From: an uncultured Persicitalea sp. | GTDB taxonomy: Bacteria > Bacteroidota > Bacteroidia > Cytophagales > Spirosomataceae | NCBI GenBank assembly: GCA_950075905.1 | Contig: CATMVR010000396.1 | Location: forward strand, 1 to 5,466 | Reading direction: 5' to 3' | Length of the DNA stretch: 5,466 bases | In this document: positions 1 through 5,466 of the stretch, in pieces | Numbering within the stretch: position 1 is the first letter of the stretch | Layout: each line of letters opens with the position of its first letter | Notes under the pieces: generated by a model | Seen by the model: the letters and a program-made list of their open reading frames with translations, nothing else | Database searches by the model: none | Told to the model about the DNA's origin: nothing | Translations under genes and position numbers: made by a program

Positions 1-1203
1 AGTATTGTCGAGCAGGTACCGGAAGCTGAAACTGTCCTCACCCATTGAATCCGTCATATTGAAGCCTACGATTTCGGCGGCGGTGGCGAAGAAATCGGTG
101 GTGCAAATGGTCACATCAGAACTGGTGCCTGCTTTTACTTTCTGGGGCCATTTTACGATAAAGGGTACCCGGTGGCCCCCTTCGTATATATCCGCCTTGT
201 GTCCCCGGTAGATGTAGCTGGGATCATGGGAAACGTTCTCCAGTTCCTTGAAGTTGGCCTTGGGGGAGCACCCGTTGTCGCTGGTGAAGATAATCAGGGT
301 GTTTTCGCTGATTCCCTTTTCTTTCAAAACCGCTTCTATCCGCCCGACCAGATCATCCACCTGTAGCACGAAGTCCCCGTAAAAATTGGTATTGCTTTTA
401 CCCAGGAATTCTGACTTTGGCAAAATGGGCGTATGGGGGGCGGGCAGGGCAAAGTAGAGGAAAAACGGTTTGTCTTTGTTGGCATTCTCATTGATAAAGG
501 CGACCGATTTGGCTTGCAGGTGGTCCAGCACGTCGGCATGGTTGAAATCGGAACCCGTCACTCCTTTCCGCCAGAACCCCTTGTCATCGACGGATACGGT
601 GGTATCGGTGGGGATAGTGGTCGATTTGCCGTTCTCCACGTACACGTACGGGGCCATGTCCAGCGAGCCGGCGATGCCATAGGCGTAGTCAAAGCCCAGG
701 TTGTTGGGGCCGAACGTCAGGGGTTTGGAGTAGTCGACTACCGGATGGGCGTTCAGGTTGTCTACGGCCTTTTCGTTTGGAGTCATTTGCCAGTCCCAGC
801 CCAAATGCCACTTGCCGACAAAAGCCGTCCGGTACCCCTTGTCCTTCAGGAGCCGGGCCACGGTGGTCCGGGCGGGCTCGATGAGAGACTTAGAAAAGCC
901 GCCCAATACCCCCTTTTTGAGGGGGGACCGCCAATTGTATCGGCCGGTCAGGATGCCGTAGCGGGTGGGGGTACATACGGCGGAGCTCGTGTGGGCATCC
1001 GTGAACCTCATCCCCGTTTTGCTTAGTCGGTCCAGGTTTACCGTGTTTAGCTTAGACTGGGGGTTAAAAGACGAAACGTCCCCGATACCCAGGTCATCGG
1101 CCAGGATGTAGATAATATTCGGAGAAGAATTCTTCTGGGAAAAACCCACCATCGGTACCACTAGTAGCAGGAATACCGCGATATAAATGCTTTTTGCTTT
1201 CAT
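1..1203 (-). CDS. S1-family sulfatase (arylsulfatase A-like), secreted, C-terminus cut by window edge
   Basis: This gene encodes a formylglycine-dependent sulfatase predicted to hydrolyse sulfate esters on a glycan. The frame is open from ATG at 1203-1201 to base 1 without a stop, giving 401 residues. A Sec signal peptide (MKAKSIYIAVFLLLVVPMVG, then FSQ) precedes the catalytic domain. Visible motifs are the metal-binding LADDLG (Asp36, Asp37), the formylglycine motif CTPTRYGILTG (Cys77), GKWHLG (Lys131, His133), PAPHTP (His257), SDNG (Asp309, Asn310) and RGHK (Lys336). Every residue expected for S1 sulfatase catalysis appears present, and the Cys must be converted to formylglycine by an enzyme outside this window. 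The start is 24 nt after the upstream sulfatase stop, in an A/T-rich leader without a Shine-Dalgarno sequence, as is usual in Bacteroidota. Perhaps 60-120 C-terminal residues are missing, judging from the neighbouring sulfatase. The substrate and the S1 subfamily cannot be read from sequence alone. Confidence 0.93.
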   Translation of the reverse strand, partial: MKAKSIYIAVFLLLVVPMVGFSQKNSSPNIIYILADDLGIGDVSSFNPQSKLNTVNLDRLSKTGMRFTDAHTSSAVCTPTRYGILTGRYNWRSPLKKGVLGGFSKSLIEPARTTVARLLKDKGYRTAFVGKWHLGWDWQMTPNEKAVDNLNAHPVVDYSKPLTFGPNNLGFDYAYGIAGSLDMAPYVYVENGKSTTIPTDTTVSVDDKGFWRKGVTGSDFNHADVLDHLQAKSVAFINENANKDKPFFLYFALPAPHTPILPKSEFLGKSNTNFYGDFVLQVDDLVGRIEAVLKEKGISENTLIIFTSDNGCSPKANFKELENVSHDPSYIYRGHKADIYEGGHRVPFIVKWPQKVKAGTSSDVTICTTDFFATAAEIVGFNMTDSMGEDSFSFRYLLDNT

Positions 1204-1227
1204 TGATTATACTTTCAAAAATTGTAC

Positions 1228-2553
1228 TTAAGATTTTGCGGGTATAGCGGATTTAGCCTTTTCCCAGGTGTCCAAAAGTTGCCTGAGTTCCTTGGTTTGG
1301 GCAGGAAAACCATCCATCACATTGGTAACTTCTCCTGGATCCTTACTTAAATCATAGAGATAGTATTGATTTTTCTCCCTGAGCAATTTCCAGGTACCTT
1401 TCCTGACCGCTGCATTGTTATTGAAGCCCCAAAAGACGGGTCTTTCGGGGGACTTGTACTGTTTATTTAAAAGCAGGTTCTTAAAGCTCCTACCCTCCAG
1501 ACACACCGAATTGGGAATTTTTGAGCCCGTCAGCTCGGCAATGGTCGGATAAATATCCATGGTCAACAGTAACTCAGTACTGGTTTGACTGGGGATAACC
1601 CCTTTCCAATAGGCGATGGCGGGGACGCGGTGCCCGCCTTCCCATACCTGGCCCTTATGTCCTCTGTAAGGGTGGTTGGACCCCACCTCGTTGGCCCCGT
1701 TGTCCGACACAAAAAGCACCAGGGTGTTTTCCGCAATTTTATGCTCATCGAGGGCCGCCATGATCCTGCCAATGCCCTCATCCATGATCCCGATCATCTG
1801 ACCGTACACTTTCTTTTTGTTGGCCACGGGTTCGGGCTTATAGTCGGGGCTACCATTACGCTCGGGCTTTGACTCCCGCACCTGGTAGGGAGCGTGGGGG
1901 GACTCGTGCGCTACATAGAGAAAGAAAGGAGAATCCTTGTTTTGATCAATGAAGGACAGGGCGTGCTGGGTAATCAGGTCCGTCGTATAGCCCTTCTCGT
2001 CGGATTTGTCGGTATTCAGCCACCAGTCGAAATAGTTTTCCTGGTCGTAGTGCGAAATATAATCGACGTTACCGCTTGTGTACCCTTTGAAAATATCAAA
2101 CCCCTGCTTCACCGGGGAATACAAGGTGTCATAGCCCAAATGCCATTTCCCAACGATCCCCGTTTTGTAGCGGTTGCTTTTCAGAATTTCTGAAAGCAGA
2201 ACCTCCCGCGTATCCAACCCTACATTCCGGTGGCTTTTAGCCGTAATGACCCCCGTTATACCCGTGCTCTGGGGGTACTTACCCGTAAGCAGCGCAGCCC
2301 GGGTAGGGCTACACACCACGCCATTGGAATGAAAGTCGAGAAACTTAATGCCGCCTTGGGCCAGTTTGTCCAGGTTGGGTGTCTGGTTGATTTGGTTGCC
2401 ATAACAGGCCAAATCACCGTAGCCCAAATCATCCGCCAGGATGACTATGATGTTGGGCCGCTGGGTGGGTACCCGCTCAGCCTGACCATAGGAAAGGGCC
2501 GCCAGGAAGACTAACTGTAGAGCAATAAGGAATCTTTGCTTTGGTACTCTCAT
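1228..2553 (-). CDS. S1-family sulfatase, secreted, complete
   Basis: A complete 441-residue formylglycine-dependent sulfatase, a normal family length. I chose ATG at 2553-2551 because it starts a clear signal peptide (MRVPKQRFLIALQLVFLAAL, then SYGQA) 13 nt after the SusD stop. An alternative start at 2616 would overlap the susD-like gene by 50 nt and would add a non-signal leader. Numbered from 2553, motifs are LADDLGYGD (Asp41, Asp42 for the metal), CSPTRAALLTG (Cys81, formylglycine), GKWHLG (Lys136, His138), ESPHAPY (His220), SDNG (Asp284, Asn285) and RGHKG (Lys300). The C-terminal subdomain includes WKLLREKNQYYLYDLSKDPGE, typical of the family. The protein is probably periplasmic or surface-exposed and acts with the SusC/SusD pair encoded upstream. 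It differs clearly from the adjacent sulfatase: the stretch from KWHLG to FFLY is 74 residues here and 116 there. The two enzymes may therefore remove sulfate from different positions, which is inference. Confidence 0.95.
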   Translation of the reverse strand: MRVPKQRFLIALQLVFLAALSYGQAERVPTQRPNIIVILADDLGYGDLACYGNQINQTPNLDKLAQGGIKFLDFHSNGVVCSPTRAALLTGKYPQSTGITGVITAKSHRNVGLDTREVLLSEILKSNRYKTGIVGKWHLGYDTLYSPVKQGFDIFKGYTSGNVDYISHYDQENYFDWWLNTDKSDEKGYTTDLITQHALSFIDQNKDSPFFLYVAHESPHAPYQVRESKPERNGSPDYKPEPVANKKKVYGQMIGIMDEGIGRIMAALDEHKIAENTLVLFVSDNGANEVGSNHPYRGHKGQVWEGGHRVPAIAYWKGVIPSQTSTELLLTMDIYPTIAELTGSKIPNSVCLEGRSFKNLLLNKQYKSPERPVFWGFNNNAAVRKGTWKLLREKNQYYLYDLSKDPGEVTNVMDGFPAQTKELRQLLDTWEKAKSAIPAKS

Positions 2554-2566
2554 AGTTTTGAAGGTG

Positions 2567-4057
2567 TTAATACCCGGGATTTTGAACTCCCAATTTAGCA
2601 TTGTTCGTGAATTCAATCGACGGGATCGGATTCAGGTAGTAGCTCTTTTTGGTAATAGGATGGACGATAATTTTACTTTTGGGGAAAGTCAGGTTTAGGA
2701 AGTCCATTTGCTTCTGAACGGATGCCTCCAAAAGCCCCCAACGGTTCAGGTCAAAGTAGCGTTTTGCCTCGAACGCCAATTCAATGCGGCGCTCCTTGCG
2801 GATCGCCTCCCGTAGTTTTGCCTGATTGGGCAACTCACCGGCCGTAAGCCTGGGCAATCCAGCGTTCATCCTGATTCTGTTCAGAAGTTCAAACGCTTCT
2901 CCATCGGCCACGTAACCCGCTTCGTTCAGGGCTTCCGCTCTGGCCAGCAGTATTTCCGAGAAGCGAATCAACGGGTAGTTCCAGGTGCTCAAGCCACGCG
3001 GATCCACCGTATTGTAATACTTGTTCACAAAATACAGACTGCCCTTGGGTTTTGTCGGATCAATGAAATTGGTAAGGCCGTAGTTTTGCACCAGTACCGT
3101 CTTGCGCCGGTCGCCCGCCTCAAAGAGCTGCATGAAACCATTGCCGGAAGACAGGCTTCCCCCTTTTCCCTGTAAATCGTCGTCCGTAGGCAAAATAGCC
3201 GCCAATCCGCCATAATCCGGGGGAGAGTAGGTGTTGCTGATGCCTGAAGTAGTGGCTCCCGCCACCCCACCATACTGGACTTCAAAGAAAGTATGGTTCC
3301 CGTTTTCCTGGCTTCCGTTGAAGTTGCCAGCATAATTAGACTGCAATGCGCCGCTTTTGATCAATTCCGAGGAGCCTGAAATGACTTTATCCCACTTTTC
3401 CAGTTCCAGGTTCACCAGTACCAGCAAGGCCTGGGCGGACTTTGCGTTGGCCATGCCCGCCTGATTGCCATTTTTCGTCGTATTGTCATTGGGCAAAAGC
3501 TGAATCGCCTCGTTCAAATCGACCATGATCTGGTCGTACACCTGCTGAATGCTGGCGCGGGGTTTTTCGGCGTCCTGGCGGCTCACCACTTCATCCATGA
3601 TAAGGGGTACCCCCCCGAACAAACGAACCAGATTGAAATAGTAGAAGGCCCGCAGGAATCTGGCCTGACCAGTCAGGCTCTTTTTGAGGGTTTCGCTTGT
3701 AAAGTCTTCGAACTTTTCAATCCGGTTCAGGATCGTATTGGTTCTTGTTATACCGGTATAATGATCCGCCCAGATACCCTGGATGCCCCCGTAGGTCTGG
3801 TCGATGATAAAGATGTCGGGCTCGACCTCCTTCCGCCATATCCATCCGTCGTCGCTGCCAAGCTCCGTGATTCGCAGCAATTCGCCTTTGTAAATTCCCT
3901 GCAATGGCTCGTAGGCACCATTGACGGCGGTAACAATGCCACTTTCCGTGGAGAAAAGTTTGTCCACCGTTATAAGTCCCTGGGGATCGGGCGACAATAT
4001 GGAATCGCACCCAAACAAGGTACCCAAGATCAGAATGAAACTGAAATATTTTTTCAT
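2567..4057 (-). CDS. SusD/RagB-family glycan-binding outer-membrane lipoprotein
   Basis: A 496-residue SusD-like protein of usual length and apparently complete. SusD proteins are surface lipoproteins that cap the SusC transporter and bind oligosaccharide for import. The N-terminus is a lipoprotein signal with lipobox LFGC (Cys17), followed by DSILSPDPQG. Family-typical segments are RAFYYFNLVRLFGGVPLI (about 136-153) in the N-terminal TPR-like region, YPLIRFSEILLARAEALNEAG (about 361-381), LLNRIRMNAGLP (391-402), LREAIRKERRIELAFEAKRYFDLNRWG (split as 415-424 and 425-441), and the C-terminal LNPIPSIEFTNNAKLGVQNPGY region. The ATG at 4057-4055 lies 11 nt after the SusC stop and the stop lies 13 nt before the next sulfatase start, so all are likely co-transcribed. 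There is no Shine-Dalgarno sequence, which is normal in Bacteroidota. Family assignment is firm. The glycan bound is unknown, but the two sulfatases suggest a sulfated one. Confidence 0.96.
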   Translation of the reverse strand: MKKYFSFILILGTLFGCDSILSPDPQGLITVDKLFSTESGIVTAVNGAYEPLQGIYKGELLRITELGSDDGWIWRKEVEPDIFIIDQTYGGIQGIWADHYTGITRTNTILNRIEKFEDFTSETLKKSLTGQARFLRAFYYFNLVRLFGGVPLIMDEVVSRQDAEKPRASIQQVYDQIMVDLNEAIQLLPNDNTTKNGNQAGMANAKSAQALLVLVNLELEKWDKVISGSSELIKSGALQSNYAGNFNGSQENGNHTFFEVQYGGVAGATTSGISNTYSPPDYGGLAAILPTDDDLQGKGGSLSSGNGFMQLFEAGDRRKTVLVQNYGLTNFIDPTKPKGSLYFVNKYYNTVDPRGLSTWNYPLIRFSEILLARAEALNEAGYVADGEAFELLNRIRMNAGLPRLTAGELPNQAKLREAIRKERRIELAFEAKRYFDLNRWGLLEASVQKQMDFLNLTFPKSKIIVHPITKKSYYLNPIPSIEFTNNAKLGVQNPGY

Positions 4058-4068
4058 GATAAAGAGGT

Positions 4069-4743
4069 TTAGAAATTGGCTTTAACACTTAGAGTGAACA
4101 TCCGCGTGAGGGGATAAGGCGTGTAGTCAATCCCGGAAGACAACAGGCTTGATCGGCTGGAAGCCTCGGGGTCAAGGCCGGTATACTTGGTAAAAGTGAG
4201 CAGGTTCGTTCCAGATATCATAACCTGAGCCCGTTGCAATGCCACCCCGCTGAGTAGCTGGGGAGGCAGGTTGTAGGTCAGGCTAACATTCTTTACTCGG
4301 ATAAAATCGGCGTCCTCCAGAAACCGGGTGGAAACCATGGTGGCCAGTGTAGTCGTATTCCCGCCCTGGGAAGGCCTCGGTACGGCGTTACTAGGGTTGG
4401 TGGGTGTCCAGAAATCATTGACTTCGGCAAAGTTCTGGACGAAAGGTACTGATCGGGAGAACAGGTTTCGGGCCGTGTTGTACACTTTGTTACCGGCCGA
4501 GAAATTCAGGAATACCGACAGGGAGAAATTCCCGTAAGTAATCGAGTTGTCCATGCCGCCGAACAATTTCGGATTGGGGTTCCCCACGTACGTCTTATCC
4601 CCTTCGTCAAATACCCCGTTGCCGTTCAGATCCGCGTAACGGGGATCTCCCGGTACGGCATTGGCCCATTTTCGGGCTGCCTCTTCCTCGCCGAGCTGCC
4701 AGATGCCCGCAAACTCATACATGTAAAAGGCCCCCACCGGGTA
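4069..4743 (-). CDS. SusC/RagA-like TonB-dependent outer-membrane transporter, C-terminal part only
   Basis: This is the last ~220 residues of a SusC-like transporter, normally about 1000 residues, which imports oligosaccharides with its SusD partner using TonB energy. Visible features are the SusC-typical GYPVGAFYMYEFAGIWQ, then ADLNGNGVFDEGDKTYVG, NPNPKLFGGMDNSITYGNF (which leads into barrel strands), FIRVKNVSLTYNLP, ISGTNLLTFTKYTGLDPE, and a terminal strand LTRMFTLSVKANF. The last residue is Phe, as expected for a beta-barrel protein recognised by the BAM machinery. The signal peptide, carboxypeptidase-like domain, plug and most of the barrel are absent, because about position 4729-4746 the sequence changes to an actinobacterial DUF5313 gene in the same frame. 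The frame therefore reads through as a 338-codon hybrid beginning at GTG 5085, which I consider an artefact and not a real start for SusC. The exact SusC boundary is uncertain by about 15 nt. Confidence 0.9.
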   Translation of the reverse strand, partial: YPVGAFYMYEFAGIWQLGEEEAARKWANAVPGDPRYADLNGNGVFDEGDKTYVGNPNPKLFGGMDNSITYGNFSLSVFLNFSAGNKVYNTARNLFSRSVPFVQNFAEVNDFWTPTNPSNAVPRPSQGGNTTTLATMVSTRFLEDADFIRVKNVSLTYNLPPQLLSGVALQRAQVMISGTNLLTFTKYTGLDPEASSRSSLLSSGIDYTPYPLTRMFTLSVKANF

Positions 4744-4746
4744 GCC
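4729..4746. other. Probable chimeric junction between Bacteroidota and actinobacterial DNA
   Basis: To the left, codons on the minus strand read as SusC (GAFYMYEFAG). To the right they read as a DUF5313 protein (EACETRVMKAGYPVG). The overlapping codons for G-Y-P-V-G would fit both proteins: GYPVGAFY is typical of SusC proteins and an AGYP-x-G ending is, from memory, typical of DUF5313. Base composition changes at the same place, from 30/60 GC in 4561-4620 to 47/60 in 4801-4860. Gene content also changes from a polysaccharide-utilisation locus to actinobacterial domain-of-unknown-function genes. No transposase, integrase, tRNA or target-site duplication is visible to explain a biological insertion. 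The most likely origin is assembly or amplification joining two genomes at a short shared sequence. Confidence 0.82.
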
Positions 4747-5043
4747 GGCCTTCATCACCCGGGTCTCGCACGCCTCGACCACGTAGACCATCGAGTAGAA
4801 GTAGCCGATCACCGCGCCGGAGGCGATGGCGCCCAGTCGCACCCACGCCGGGCCGGGCACCACCAGGAACAGCAGGGCCAGCAGCGGGATCAGCTGGACC
4901 GTCGTACGGAGGAGGTGGCGCAGCACCCAGGTGCGGGTCGTGACGTCGTGCAGCACCCAGCGCCGGTTCCGATCCGGCAGCCGGGCACCGAAGGCGTAGG
5001 CCACCCAGCGGAACGGGTTCGGACGCCGGATCCGGTCGTCCAT
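4732..5043 (-). CDS. DUF5313-family small membrane protein, actinobacterial, C-terminus replaced at junction
   Basis: The first ~104 residues resemble DUF5313 proteins of actinobacteria; no function is established for this family that I can state. The N-terminus MDDRIRRPNPFRWVAYAFG and the following GARLPDRNRRWVLHDVTTRT match the family's conserved RPNP...W..YAFG.rLP...r.WVLHD pattern, recalled from memory. Two hydrophobic helices follow, at about residues 44-64 (LLRTTVQLIPLLALLFLVVPG) split by a Pro-rich turn from 67-87 (WVRLGAIASGAVIGYFYSMV), and a soluble tail EACETRVMKAGYPVG. It is probably an integral inner-membrane protein. I chose ATG 5043 over GTG 5085 because a strong Shine-Dalgarno sequence sits 8 nt before it and the conserved RPNP block then lies near the start. 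The GTG would instead overlap the DUF1990 stop. The true end, normally a short hydrophilic tail, is missing, because the frame runs into SusC sequence. Confidence 0.75.
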
Positions 5044-5051
5044 CGGACGTT

Positions 5052-5058
5052 CCCCCTT
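5052..5058 (-). promoter_or_regulatory. Shine-Dalgarno sequence for the DUF5313 gene
   Basis: On the minus strand the sequence AAGGGGG lies 8 nt before ATG 5043, inside AGAAGGGGGAACGTCCGATG. This decides the start in favour of ATG 5043. It also contrasts with the three visible Bacteroidota starts to the left, at 1203, 2553 and 4057, which have no such site. That difference supports a different host for this side of the window. Confidence 0.75.
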
Positions 5059-5077
5059 CTCGGATCGCGCACCCGGG

Positions 5078-5466
5078 TCAGACACCCGGATGCCGGACGA
5101 GCACGGCGAACGGGTCCGTCCAGTGCCGTCCGCCGTTCTGCGGGGCGACGGTCACGCCGTCGGCACCCGGCAGCGGCTGCGGCAGCGGCCTGCCCGCCGC
5201 CGCGTCGGCCACGAGCTCGCGGACCCGCTGCCCGGCCCGATGGTAGAACTCCAGCTGCACCGCGCGGCCGAACAACCCGAAGCCGAGCCGGAACAGGGGG
5301 TTCGGGATGTGCGCGGGCCGGGAGAACGCGCGGATGACGAACTCGACGTCGCCGGTCGCGAGGTCCTTGACCACCTCATAGGTGAGCCGGCCCTCCTCCA
5401 GGTGCCCGTGCAGGGTCTCGTAGGTCCAGCCCCAGACGCGCCGGCCGTCGACGGTCTCGTCGACCA
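5078..5466 (-). CDS. DUF1990-family protein, N-terminus cut by window edge
   Basis: The frame is open from the right window edge to TGA at 5080-5078, giving about 129 visible residues. Extending upstream of the internal GTG at 5374 gives DETVDGRRVWGWTYETL, then HGHLEEGRLTYEVVKDLATG, with no stop, so the gene starts beyond base 5466 and the GTG is not the real start. The W-G-W-x-Y-x-T-L-x-G-H-x-E-x-G block, followed by a predicted beta-strand region ending VEFVIRAFSRPAHIPNP and the LFGRAVQLEFYHRAG segment, is characteristic of DUF1990 proteins, which are common in actinobacteria. The role of this family is not established as far as I know. A short Pro/Gly-rich C-terminal tail follows (about PLPQPLPGADGVTVAPQNGG). 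The stop is 34 nt before the DUF5313 start on the same strand, so the two could be co-transcribed. High GC and GC-rich third codon positions fit an actinobacterial source. Confidence 0.78.
   Translation of the reverse strand, partial: VDETVDGRRVWGWTYETLHGHLEEGRLTYEVVKDLATGDVEFVIRAFSRPAHIPNPLFRLGFGLFGRAVQLEFYHRAGQRVRELVADAAAGRPLPQPLPGADGVTVAPQNGGRHWTDPFAVLVRHPGV

Noticed and set aside
909..926. GC-rich inverted repeat CCCCCTTTTTGAGGGGGG that could be a terminator or interspersed repeat
   Set aside because: It lies inside the sulfatase coding frame, where it encodes part of SPLKKGV in a conserved position. The stem is only 5-6 bp with no T-run placed to end minus-strand transcription, and no second copy was seen.
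433..1026. A 197-codon open frame on the plus strand
   Set aside because: It is antisense to the sulfatase frame, which is open over the whole interval and carries all the family motifs. The plus-strand translation shows no recognisable domain.
801..2160. Similar short sequences near 803 and 2138 (both containing AAATGCCA)
   Set aside because: They encode the conserved GKWHLG motif in the two sulfatases, so the similarity reflects protein homology and not a DNA repeat.
2554..2616. Upstream start at 2616 for the complete sulfatase (462 residues)
   Set aside because: It would overlap the end of the susD-like gene by 50 nt and would bury the signal peptide that begins at 2553.
4069..5085. A novel natural fusion of a membrane domain to a TonB-dependent transporter C-terminus
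   Set aside because: The two halves come from different phyla by motif and base composition. Half a beta-barrel without plug or signal peptide could not form a transporter, and a cytoplasmic-membrane helix pair is the wrong leader for an outer-membrane protein.
4915..5337. A 140-codon open frame on the plus strand rich in Arg, Pro and Ala
   Set aside because: It is a typical GC-rich shadow frame opposite the DUF5313 and DUF1990 genes, with low-complexity composition and no family motif.
5078..5374. GTG at 5374 as the start of the DUF1990 protein
   Set aside because: The same frame continues upstream to the window edge without a stop and contains the conserved WGWxYxTLxGH block, so the start must be beyond base 5466.

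Overview
The window joins two unrelated genomes. Positions 1 to about 4730 look like a Bacteroidota (probably Cytophagales-type) chromosome. They carry a polysaccharide-utilisation-locus segment of moderate GC (hand counts: 23/60 in 2521-2580, 33/60 in 4141-4200). Positions from about 4746 to 5466 look like a high-GC actinobacterium (47/60 in 4801-4860, 43/60 in 5281-5340). The actinobacterial side encodes a DUF5313-type membrane protein and a DUF1990-type protein. The switch falls inside one continuous reading frame on the minus strand and is most simply read as a chimeric or misassembled join.

All genes lie on the minus strand, so transcription runs from high to low coordinates. On the Bacteroidota side the order is: the C-terminal ~220 residues of a SusC-like TonB-dependent outer-membrane transporter; a complete SusD-like surface lipoprotein; a complete S1-type sulfatase; and a second S1-type sulfatase that runs off the left edge. 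The gaps between these genes are only 11, 13 and 24 nt, which points to one operon. Together they suggest uptake of a sulfated glycan at the outer membrane (SusC/SusD) with removal of sulfate esters by two different sulfatases. No glycoside hydrolase, polysaccharide lyase, sulfatase-maturing enzyme or regulator is visible, so the sugar backbone cannot be named.

On the actinobacterial side the order is a DUF1990 protein cut at its N-terminus by the right window edge, a 34-nt gap containing a good Shine-Dalgarno sequence, and a DUF5313 protein whose C-terminus is replaced by SusC sequence. The ribosome-binding site also fits an actinobacterium, because none of the three visible Bacteroidota starts has one.

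I saw no RNA gene, CRISPR array, insertion sequence, integrase or attachment site. There is no gene-free stretch longer than 34 nt. I do not see a previously undescribed system. The main observation is that the apparent DUF5313-SusC fusion should not be taken as a real protein without checking reads across the junction.
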